Shown: positions 8,747 to 14,473 of the stretch, piece after piece
How the letters are laid out: every line of letters begins with the position of its first letter
Position numbering within the stretch: the stretch's first letter is position 1
Assembly (NCBI GenBank): GCA_003695865.1
Contig: RFGQ01000736.1
Location: 1 to 14,967 of the forward strand
Direction of reading: 5' to 3'
Length of the DNA stretch: 14,967 nucleotides
DNA from: Gemmatimonadota bacterium
Lineage (GTDB): Bacteria > Gemmatimonadota > Gemmatimonadetes > Longimicrobiales > Gaopeijiaceae
Notes under the pieces: generated by a model
The model's database searches: none
Told to the model about the DNA's origin: nothing
Seen by the model: the letters and a program-made list of their open reading frames with translations, nothing else
Translations under genes and position numbers: made by a program

Positions 8747-8760
8747 CCTTTAATTAAAGG
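8747..8760. promoter_or_regulatory. AT-rich 14-bp perfect palindrome, candidate operator
   Basis: CCTTTAATTAAAGG is a perfect dyad standing out sharply in GC-rich surroundings. It lies in the gap between the divergent response regulator and lipoprotein genes, about 17 bases upstream of the -10-like GATAAT at 8777-8782, and so covers the expected -35 region. This is the typical position of a repressor or activator site. The binding protein is unknown. Confidence 0.45.
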
Positions 8761-8776
8761 GTCACGACGGGCCTTC

Positions 8777-8782
8777 GATAAT
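8777..8782 (+). promoter_or_regulatory. -10-like element of the lipoprotein gene
   Basis: GATAAT matches the TATAAT consensus at five of six positions. No good -35 hexamer is seen; the spaced position is taken up by the AT-rich palindrome. A leader of about 110 bases would follow, containing an 8-bp GC hairpin (8793-8800 with 8806-8813, loop ACGGG). Confidence 0.35.
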
Positions 8783-8900
8783 GAAGAACGAGCCGGGGCG
8801 ACGGGCGCCCCGGACGGTCACCTGAGGCTCGGCCGCGGAGCAGGCCGCAGCCTCGAGCAGAGCGGAGACGCGATGCGAGCCAGGACAAGGGGAGATCCAC

Positions 8901-9305
8901 ATGAGCACGCTCAGGACCCTGGTCGCGCCCGCGGTGATCCTCGTGATCGTCGCAGGTTGCGCGACCCCGAGAGGCCGCGAGGCCTGGGACATCCGGGACA
9001 GGAGCCGTAACGAGGCCGCCCGGGTCGAAGTCTGGAACAACAACTGGGCCGACGTGTCGGTGCACGTCGTGCACTACGGCAGCCGGACGCGACTGGGCGA
9101 GGTGACGAGCCTCAGTCGCCGCAGTTTCCGGCTCCCGCGCTACCTCAACCGCAGCTCGGGCTCCGTGCAGATCATGGTGCGCACGATCGGGACCCGCGAG
9201 GTCTTCCTGACCGATCCGATTTTCGTTCAGGGAGGCGAAAAGATCGCGCTGACCGTTCAGAACCACTTGCAGATCTCGAGCTACTCGGTGCTCTCGCACG
9301 ATTGA
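8901..9305 (+). CDS. Small lipoprotein, 'NNN' beta-domain type
   Basis: This is a 134-residue protein with a short signal sequence and lipobox IVAGC, lipidated at Cys20, so it should be anchored in the cell envelope. After a charged linker, about residues 40-130 form an all-beta domain that begins VEVWNNNWADVSVHVV and continues RTRLGEV, FRLPRYL, REVFLTDPIFV and GGEKIALTV. From memory, similar small lipoproteins with a 'V.NNN..D..V' opening are common in Gemmatimonadota; their role is unknown. The start is supported by AAGGGGAG at 8887-8894, 6 bases before the ATG. The gene appears monocistronic. It has a candidate promoter and palindrome upstream and a strong hairpin 20 bases after the stop. 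It is divergent from the response regulator, so both may respond to the same operator. Confidence 0.85.
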   Translation: MSTLRTLVAPAVILVIVAGCATPRGREAWDIRDRSRNEAARVEVWNNNWADVSVHVVHYGSRTRLGEVTSLSRRSFRLPRYLNRSSGSVQIMVRTIGTREVFLTDPIFVQGGEKIALTVQNHLQISSYSVLSHD

Positions 9306-9325
9306 GGCGGTCGATCGCGCAGGTC

Positions 9326-9362
9326 GAAGCCCCGCCCGGGAGGATGGCCCGGGCGGGGCTTC
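9326..9362. terminator. Strong bidirectional hairpin terminator
   Basis: GAAGCCCCGCCCGGG (9326-9340) and its perfect complement (9348-9362) form a 15-bp stem with the 7-base loop AGGATGG. It lies in the 104-base gap between the convergent lipoprotein gene and the pilin-like gene and can serve both. No long T run follows on either strand, but the stem's A/T outer ends and its position fit a terminator. Confidence 0.75.
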
Positions 9363-9409
9363 TCGATTGCGGCGGTCGACTCCACGCCGAGAACCGCGGT
9401 CTCCCGCGC

Positions 9410-9898
9410 TCAGAAGGCGACGAAGATGAACGTGGTCCGGTTGCCGAGCGTGAGGCGCGCCCTCTCGCGCAACATCTCGGTCACCGCGTGCTGCAGCAGC
9501 GGGTCGTCGATCGTCACCGAGGCCCCCAGCATGACGTGGGTCTCGGGGTGCTTGGGCAGCCCGTCCGGGAGCGTCCAGTTCTCCCAGTCGAGCGTGTAGC
9601 CGGCGCGCTCGAACGTGAAGCCGTCGGGCAGGTAGGTGGTCAGTTCGGGCGGCACCACGCCGGGGCCGGTGTCCGGCGGCCAGGCGTTATGGTCGTCGTG
9701 GTAGTTCTCGGCCGCGACGTGGATGACGTTGAAGTCGGCCGCCACGGCGGCGGCGCGTGCCCGGGTACGGACTTCCTGCACCTCGGGCACCGCAATGCGG
9801 GTCACCACGCTCATGACCAGCAGTACGGTCATCGTCTCGATCAGCGTGAAGCCGCCGCGCCGCCGCCCGGCGTCCGTCGCCCCCGCACGCGCGCTCAC
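9410..9898 (-). CDS. Type IV pilin-like / type II secretion pseudopilin-like protein
   Basis: This is a 162-residue protein starting at GTG 9898, which overlaps the stop of the upstream gene by four bases (GTGA), a sign of coupled translation. The N-terminus has a prepilin leader and cleavage site, RRRGG/FTLIE, with cleavage expected after G16 by prepilin peptidase (PilD/GspO type). The mature protein begins F1-T-L-I-E5, with the conserved Glu5 and a hydrophobic helix ending in Pro22. An Arg at mature position 18 inside this helix is unusual. The C-terminal domain is Asp/Trp/Pro-rich (NAWPPDTGPG, GYTLDWENWTLP) and lacks Cys. Size and shape fit minor pilins or GspG/GspH-like pseudopilins. No assembly ATPase, platform protein or peptidase gene is nearby, so it must use a system encoded elsewhere. 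A longer open frame to 10225 is rejected, since it lies antisense to nothing useful and overlaps the upstream gene. Confidence 0.82.
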   Translation of the reverse strand: MSARAGATDAGRRRGGFTLIETMTVLLVMSVVTRIAVPEVQEVRTRARAAAVAADFNVIHVAAENYHDDHNAWPPDTGPGVVPPELTTYLPDGFTFERAGYTLDWENWTLPDGLPKHPETHVMLGASVTIDDPLLQHAVTEMLRERARLTLGNRTTFIFVAF

Positions 9899-10473
9899 TG
9901 GAGCTTCCTCCACTCGAGCAGGTCCTCCGCATCGCCCAGAAAGGCCGCCACGTCGTCGCCCGCGCTCGAGAACGAGAGGGTCACCCGGGGCGCGCGGCCG
10001 CGGAGCCGGTAGTCGGCGTCGGTGAGGCGGATGTACTCCATGCCTGCGAACGGAGGGCCCGCGTCCTCGAGACGCAGCGGCACCCGTCCGTACTCGCGGC
10101 GGTAGCCCTCGATCTTCTGGGCCTGGAAGTACATCGTGAGCCGGAGGGCCGAAGACTCCTCGGCGAGCGTGGGCGGTTCGGGACGCGGCGTCTGCAGCCA
10201 GGCGGGTGGGAAGACCCAGACCCACACGGCCGCCGCAAGCGCGAGGAGCAGGCCTCCGATGCGCTGCGACGCGGACCGCTGGCGCCGCGCGACCGAGGCC
10301 CGTTCCTCGGCTTCGGCCTTCTGAGCCTGCGCGCGCAGGAAGGCCGCCAACGCGGCCTCCCGCTCCGGGCCGTCGCTGGCCACAGGAGCGTCTTCGCAGG
10401 CGTCGTGGGGTGCGGCTTCGCCGTCGGACGTGCGGCGAGGGCGTGCGGGTTCCTCGAACGGGCCGTCGGGCAT
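9895..10473 (-). CDS. Single-pass membrane protein with pseudopilin-like C-terminal domain
   Basis: This is a 192-residue protein from ATG 10473. The alternative TTG at 10530 adds 19 residues but would start inside the inverted repeat. Residues 1-71 are hydrophilic, charged and Ala/Glu/Arg-rich, probably a cytoplasmic coil. Residues 72-93 (GGLLLALAAAVWVWVFPP) form one membrane helix. After a Pro-rich hinge, residues 105-190 resemble the globular part of GspG-like proteins: an amphipathic helix (ALRLTMYFQAQKIEGYRREYG), then VPLRLEDAG and short beta strands (YRLRGRAPRVTLSFS). There is no prepilin cleavage site, so it would not be processed as a pilin. The four-base overlap with the pilin-like gene suggests that the two products act together, perhaps as an anchor or partner. 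No Shine-Dalgarno is visible. The family is not recognised. Confidence 0.75.
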   Translation of the reverse strand: MPDGPFEEPARPRRTSDGEAAPHDACEDAPVASDGPEREAALAAFLRAQAQKAEAEERASVARRQRSASQRIGGLLLALAAAVWVWVFPPAWLQTPRPEPPTLAEESSALRLTMYFQAQKIEGYRREYGRVPLRLEDAGPPFAGMEYIRLTDADYRLRGRAPRVTLSFSSAGDDVAAFLGDAEDLLEWRKLQ

Positions 10474-10483
10474 CGGGGCGTCA

Positions 10484-10539
10484 CTCGGTCGGTTAGGGGT
10501 ACCCTTCCAATATACCCAAGGATGCGACAACCGACCGAG
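10484..10539 (-). repeat. Long-range inverted repeat in the ettA downstream gap
   Basis: CTCGGTCGGTT (10484-10494) and AACCGACCGAG (10529-10539) are perfect 11-base complements separated by 34 bases. Transcribed from the minus strand, the RNA would fold into an 11-bp stem starting 9 bases after the ettA stop and ending 10 bases before the ATG at 10473. An inner GGGUA/UACCC stem is possible. It could be a terminator, a translation-control element or a protein-binding dyad. Confidence 0.6.
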
Positions 10540-10548
10540 AAGAAATGT

Positions 10549-12228
10549 TCAATCCCGGATGAGCTTCTTGTAACGGATCCGGTGGGGCTGCTCCGCCTCC
10601 GCGCCCATCCTGCGGCGCCGGTCCTCCTCGTATTCGTGCCAGTTCCCCTCGAACCAGACCACCCGGCTGTCTCCTTCGAAGGCCAGCATGTGTGTCGCGA
10701 CCCGGTCGAGGAACCAACGGTCGTGCGAAATGACCATGGCGGAGCCGGCGAAGTCGAGCAGCGCGTTCTCGAGCGCGCGCAGCGTGTCGACGTCGAGGTC
10801 GTTCGTGGGCTCGTCGAGGAGCAGCAGGTTGCCTCCGCGCCTGAGCAGCTTGGCCAGATGCAGGCGGTTGCGTTCGCCCCCCGACAGTACGCCGACCCTC
10901 TTCTGCTGGTCGGCCCCGCGGAAGTTGAACCACGACAGGTAGGCGCGAGCGTTCACCTCGGCGCGCCCGAACTGGAGCGTGTCGTGCCCTCCCGAGACCT
11001 CTTCGTAGACCGTGCGCTCGGGGTCGAGCTCGTCGCGAAACTGGTCCACGTAGGCCATCTCGACGGTCGATCCCACGGTGATGCTGCCGGCGTCGGGCGC
11101 CTCGGCTCCCGTGATCATGCGGAAGAGCGTCGTCTTTCCGGCGCCGTTGGGTCCGATCACGCCCACGATGCCGCCCGGGGGCAGGCGGAAGGAGAGGTCG
11201 TCGATGAGCAGGCGGTCGCCGTAGGCCTTGCGCACACCCTCGGCGACGACCACGTCGCGGCCCAGGCGCGGTCCCTTTGGAATCACGATCTCGGCCGTGC
11301 GCACCTGCTCGCGTTCGTCGCGTTGGAGCAGTTCCTCGTACGCGTGCAGGCGGGCCTTCCCCTTCGCGTGGCGGGCGCGCGGAGCCATACGTACCCACTC
11401 GAGTTCGCGCTCGAGCGTGCGCTGCCTCGCAGACTCCTGCTTCTCTTCGATGCGCAGTCGCTCCCGCTTCTGCTCGAGCCACGAGGAGTAGTTGCCCTCC
11501 CAGGGGATGCCCGCGCCACGGTCGAGTTCGAGGATCCACTGGGCCACGTTGTCGAGGAAGTAGCGGTCGTGCGTGATGGCCACGATCGTGCCCGGGAACT
11601 CGGCCAGATGGCGCTCGAGCCAGGCGACCGACTCGGCGTCGAGGTGGTTCGTGGGCTCGTCGAGCAGGAGCAGGTCGGGCGCTTCGAGCAGCACGCGGCA
11701 CAGGGCCACCCGACGGCGCTCGCCGCCCGACAACGTGGACACGTCGGCGTCGCCCGGGGGCAGGCGCAGAGCGTCCATCGCGATCTCGATCCTGCGGTCC
11801 AGGTCCCATGCGTTCGAAGCGTCGATCCGGTCCTGCAGGCGCGCCTGCTCGTCGATGAGCGCCTGCATCTGTTCGTCGCTCTCGACCTCGGCGAAGGCCA
11901 TGCTGACCTCCTCGAACCGGCGCAGGAGCGCCCGGGTCTCGGCGACGGCCAGCTCGACGTTGCCGCGCACGTCGAGCCCCGGGTCGAGTTCGGGCTCCTG
12001 GGGCAGATAGCCGACGCGCGTGCCTTTTGCCGCCCAGGCCTCGCCCTGAAAGTCACGATCGACTCCCGCCATGATTCGCAGCAGCGTGCTCTTTCCGGCG
12101 CCGTTGGGGCCCACGACGCCGATCTTGGCTCCCGGGAAGAACGAGAGCCAGATGCCCTTGAGGATCTCGCGCTTGGGTGGAACGACCTTGCGAAGGTCTT
12201 TCATGACGTAGATGAACTTCTGGGTCAT
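10549..12228 (-). CDS. ettA: Energy-dependent translational throttle protein EttA (ABC-F)
   Basis: This is a 559-residue soluble ABC-F ATPase, close to the 555 residues of Escherichia coli EttA. There are two ATP-binding cassettes. Cassette 1 has Walker A GPNGAGKS at 40-47, signature LSGGE at 166-170 and Walker B LLLLDE with E191. Cassette 2 has Walker A GPNGAGKT at 359-366, LSGGE at 448-452 and LLLLDE with E473. The linker (about 243-315) carries the P-site tRNA-interaction motif region, and the family-typical segments KFIYVMKDLRKVVPPKREIL at the N-terminus and IPWEGNYSSWLEQK are present. EttA binds the ribosomal E site and links entry into elongation to the cellular ATP/ADP ratio. Both catalytic glutamates are intact. 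It starts divergently from the copper-protein gene at 12489 and may be cotranscribed with the two downstream genes. No strong ribosome site is seen. Confidence 0.97.
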   Translation of the reverse strand: MTQKFIYVMKDLRKVVPPKREILKGIWLSFFPGAKIGVVGPNGAGKSTLLRIMAGVDRDFQGEAWAAKGTRVGYLPQEPELDPGLDVRGNVELAVAETRALLRRFEEVSMAFAEVESDEQMQALIDEQARLQDRIDASNAWDLDRRIEIAMDALRLPPGDADVSTLSGGERRRVALCRVLLEAPDLLLLDEPTNHLDAESVAWLERHLAEFPGTIVAITHDRYFLDNVAQWILELDRGAGIPWEGNYSSWLEQKRERLRIEEKQESARQRTLERELEWVRMAPRARHAKGKARLHAYEELLQRDEREQVRTAEIVIPKGPRLGRDVVVAEGVRKAYGDRLLIDDLSFRLPPGGIVGVIGPNGAGKTTLFRMITGAEAPDAGSITVGSTVEMAYVDQFRDELDPERTVYEEVSGGHDTLQFGRAEVNARAYLSWFNFRGADQQKRVGVLSGGERNRLHLAKLLRRGGNLLLLDEPTNDLDVDTLRALENALLDFAGSAMVISHDRWFLDRVATHMLAFEGDSRVVWFEGNWHEYEEDRRRRMGAEAEQPHRIRYKKLIRD

Positions 12229-12478
12229 GGCACGGTCGGGGATGGGGTGGTCGCCGGTGTAGGACGCCGCCGCGCGGCGCCGTAAGGGGCGAAGCGGACG
12301 GAGTGGGAGACCAATCTAGCTTCGCCGAGCGGACCGGGGCACTTGCGCCCGTCGTTCGGCGTATGGAGCTTGCGGGGAACCACTCGTTCGGGTGGTGACT
12401 TCCCCCACACGGCGAGCCGCGGGTCTCTCCTTCCACCCCGGGCGCGCGGCGTTCTCTCCCGGCGGGGTGTCTGGTTCC

Positions 12479-12483
12479 GGAGG
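12479..12483 (+). promoter_or_regulatory. Ribosome binding site of the PHM-like gene
   Basis: GGAGG lies 5 bases before the ATG at 12489. Another ATG at 12485 is only one base downstream and in a different frame, so the 12489 start is chosen. The 260-base gap to divergent ettA holds no convincing promoter hexamers. It does hold a weak hairpin at 12379-12396 with a GTTC loop. Confidence 0.7.
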
Positions 12484-12488
12484 AATGA

Positions 12489-13595
12489 ATGAGCGCAATG
12501 CTCACGTTGTTCGCGGCGCTGGCGGTACAGGCGCCGCCTGCTCCCGTGGTACCCCTGGCGGTCGTGCCGCCTGCCCACGATCCGGTGCTGACCGTGACGG
12601 TCGACTCGACCACCAACGAGGTGGTGGTGCGCGCCGGTCCCTTCGAGTTGCCCGCACCGGGCGGAGGGGGGCACCAGCACGAGGGGGGCGCCATGGACAT
12701 GAATGCCGGCGGCGGCCACGACCACTCGCAGCACGTGCGCACGCCCGTCATGCGGATCGACTGGCCCGTCGAAGGCTGGATGCGGGGCTTTTCGTTCACG
12801 CTCACCGAGCCGGACGGCACCAAGATCCCGTCCGAAATCCTGCACCACTTCGTGGCCGTCAACTTCGAGCGGCGGCAACTCGTGTATCCCGTTGTGGAAC
12901 GCCTGTTCGCGGTGGGGCAGGAGACCGAGTCGCTGCTGCTGCCTCCGATCATCGGTGTGCCGCTGACGAAGGGGAACGACCTGGGCTTCTACGCCATGTG
13001 GGCGAACACGCTCGGGCGCGACCTCGAGGTCAACCTCGAACTTCGTATCCCGTTCCTTCCGTCCGATGCCCCGCCGCGCTTCGAGGTGTTGCCGCTCTAT
13101 CTGGACGTGAACAACGTGATCGGAGAGACGAGCACGTTCGACCTGCTTCCCGGCGTGAGCACACACTCGTGGGAGTTCACGGTGCCGACGGCCGTCACGG
13201 TGCTCGCCGTGGGTGGACACCTGCACGACTACGGCTCCTGGGTCCGCCTCGAAGACGCGGAAACCGGTGAGGTGCTGGTGCAGGTGAACGCCGAGCGCGA
13301 CGAAGCGGGGCACGTGCTGGGCGTGGAGCGCAAGGAACTCATCAACGGACCGGGCCTGCGCCTGGAGCCCGGCAAGCGCTACCGGATCGTGGGGGCGTAC
13401 GACAACCCGACCGACGAGGCGTTCCCCGAGGGGGCAATGGCTCACCTCATGGGGATCGTGGTGCCCGACGACCCTGCGGCGTGGCCGTCGATCGATCCGT
13501 CGAACCGCTGGTACCAGCTCGATCTGGCGGGGCTTCCCGAAGGTGAGATCCGTCCCGAGCCCGCGGCCGCCCCGGCGGACGGCGGGGGACGTTGA
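12489..13595 (+). CDS. Exported PHM-like copper protein with His/Met-rich segment
   Basis: This is a 368-residue, Cys-free protein. A short hydrophobic N-terminus (MSAMLTLFAALAVQA) looks like a brief signal peptide. Residues 61-82 are a Gly/His/Met-rich metal-binding-type segment (H62, H64, M69, M71, H77, H79, H82). Two beta domains follow that match peptidylglycine alpha-hydroxylating monooxygenase (PHM) by motif. SEILHHFVAVNF (H119-H120) corresponds to the CuH His pair, VLAVGGHLHDYG (H244, H246) to the CuM HxH pair, and EGAMAHLMGIVV (M317) to the CuM Met. The third CuH His of PHM is not found: the matching strand reads GFYAMWANTLG. PHM enzymes are ascorbate-dependent and hydroxylate peptidyl-glycine; I do not claim that substrate here. 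A copper-binding periplasmic or secreted protein or mono-oxygenase is likely. A hairpin follows the stop and the DUF2652 gene comes next. Confidence 0.78.
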   Translation: MSAMLTLFAALAVQAPPAPVVPLAVVPPAHDPVLTVTVDSTTNEVVVRAGPFELPAPGGGGHQHEGGAMDMNAGGGHDHSQHVRTPVMRIDWPVEGWMRGFSFTLTEPDGTKIPSEILHHFVAVNFERRQLVYPVVERLFAVGQETESLLLPPIIGVPLTKGNDLGFYAMWANTLGRDLEVNLELRIPFLPSDAPPRFEVLPLYLDVNNVIGETSTFDLLPGVSTHSWEFTVPTAVTVLAVGGHLHDYGSWVRLEDAETGEVLVQVNAERDEAGHVLGVERKELINGPGLRLEPGKRYRIVGAYDNPTDEAFPEGAMAHLMGIVVPDDPAAWPSIDPSNRWYQLDLAGLPEGEIRPEPAAAPADGGGR

Positions 13596-13599
13596 CCTC

Positions 13600-13638
13600 C
13601 GGTCCACCCTCCCGGCTGAACGCCGGGAGGGTGGACCG
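13600..13638 (+). terminator. Perfect 17-bp hairpin between two same-strand genes
   Basis: CGGTCCACCCTCCCGGC (13600-13616) pairs perfectly with 13622-13638 around the loop TGAAC. It starts 5 bases after the stop of the PHM-like gene and ends 18 bases before the next ATG. The stem is very stable, but no T tract follows. It may terminate or attenuate transcription, or protect the 3' end of the first message. Confidence 0.6.
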
Positions 13639-13656
13639 AGCCCTACGCCGCGATCC

Positions 13657-14424
13657 ATGACTCCCGCCGTCCTGCTCATCGCCGACATCAGCGGCTACAC
13701 GCGCTTCGTGCGCGAGCACGCGACCGCCGCCGATCACGCCCGCCGCATCGTGGTGAGCCTGCTGCGGGCCATGATCGACGCCTCGGAGCCTCCGCTTCGG
13801 GTGGCCGAGCTCGAGGGTGACGCGGTCTTCTTTTACGCGCTCGCCGAAGACGGCGACGTGCAGGCGGTAGCCGACGCCGTACGCCGTCAGATTCCCCGCC
13901 TCTTCGAGGCATTCGTCGCTGCGCGCGCTCGGGAGCACGAGGCTACCGAGTGTCCGTGCCCTGCGTGCTCGAACATCGGCGGGCTCGAGCTCAAGCAGGT
14001 GGCGCACACGGGGGAGGTCGCGGTCGAGACCATCGGGCCCTTCGAGAAGCTGTTCGGGCTCGACGTGATCGTGGTGCACCGGCTGCTCAAGAATTCCGTG
14101 CCGGCCACGCGCTACGTGCTCCAGTCCGAGGCCGCCGAGCGAGTGCTCGGCCCGCCTCCCGTCGAGCCCCGCGCGGTCGAGCGGCGCAGGGAGCCCGTGG
14201 AGGGACTCGGCGAGATGGAGGTCACCGTGTACATCCTGGACGGAGACGGTGGCGCCGGCGCGGAGGGGGATGACGGTGCCGAGGCCGGGGCAGGGGCGCG
14301 ATCGAACACTTCGTCCGCGGCGGCGGCCCGGGACGGTGCGAAGCGCCACGGCGCGGCCGTAGACGGCCCCCCCGGGAACTCGTGGCTCGGTCGGGTCCGG
14401 GCCTGGCTCCGCGGGAGCGCCTGA
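13657..14424 (+). CDS. DUF2652 protein, class III nucleotidyl cyclase-like fold
   Basis: This is a 255-residue protein from ATG 13657. The longer frame from 13543 would overlap the previous gene and add only Arg/Pro-rich sequence. Residues 1-60 (LLIADISGYTRFV, then ELEGDAVFFYA) match DUF2652, a family related to the catalytic domain of class III adenylate and guanylate cyclases. D10 and D55 correspond to the two metal-binding aspartates. A CPCPAC cluster (C99, C101, C104) and LELKQVAHTGEVAV follow, then GLDVIVVHRLLKNSVPATRYVL. In that last stretch R142 can match the transition-state Arg, but Ile138 stands where cyclases have Asn. The tail (about 197-255) is a Gly/Ala/Asp-rich linker ending in a basic amphipathic segment (WLGRVRAWLRG). 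It could be a nucleotide-binding or degenerate cyclase; no activity is known to me. No ribosome site is seen. Confidence 0.82.
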   Translation: MTPAVLLIADISGYTRFVREHATAADHARRIVVSLLRAMIDASEPPLRVAELEGDAVFFYALAEDGDVQAVADAVRRQIPRLFEAFVAARAREHEATECPCPACSNIGGLELKQVAHTGEVAVETIGPFEKLFGLDVIVVHRLLKNSVPATRYVLQSEAAERVLGPPPVEPRAVERRREPVEGLGEMEVTVYILDGDGGAGAEGDDGAEAGAGARSNTSSAAAARDGAKRHGAAVDGPPGNSWLGRVRAWLRGSA

Positions 14425-14451
14425 GGCCGGGCCGCTCTCCGCACGCTCCTC

Positions 14452-14473
14452 CGGCGGGCGTCAGCGCCCGCCG
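14452..14473. terminator. GC hairpin at the convergent gene ends
   Basis: CGGCGGGCG (14452-14460) and CGCCCGCCG (14465-14473) form a 9-bp stem with the loop TCAG, which contains the stop codon of the minus-strand edge gene. It lies 27 bases beyond the stop of the DUF2652 gene and could end its transcript. In such GC-rich DNA chance is possible. Confidence 0.35.

Noticed and set aside
8781..8825. 14-codon upstream open frame in the lipoprotein leader
   Set aside because: There is no ribosome site, and the ATG lies inside the putative -10 region, so it would not be on the transcript.
12266..12281. GC-only palindromic stretch between ettA and the PHM-like gene
   Set aside because: It is made only of G and C in very GC-rich DNA, so short dyads are expected by chance, and there is no supporting promoter.
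10405..12285. Long plus-strand open frame (626 codons) opposite ettA
   Set aside because: It is a shadow of the ettA codon pattern. ettA is certain, and the antisense product shows no family features.
12225..13688. Minus-strand open frame (487 codons) opposite the PHM-like gene
   Set aside because: It is antisense to a gene with a ribosome site and clear motifs, and its product is Arg/His-rich with no domain.
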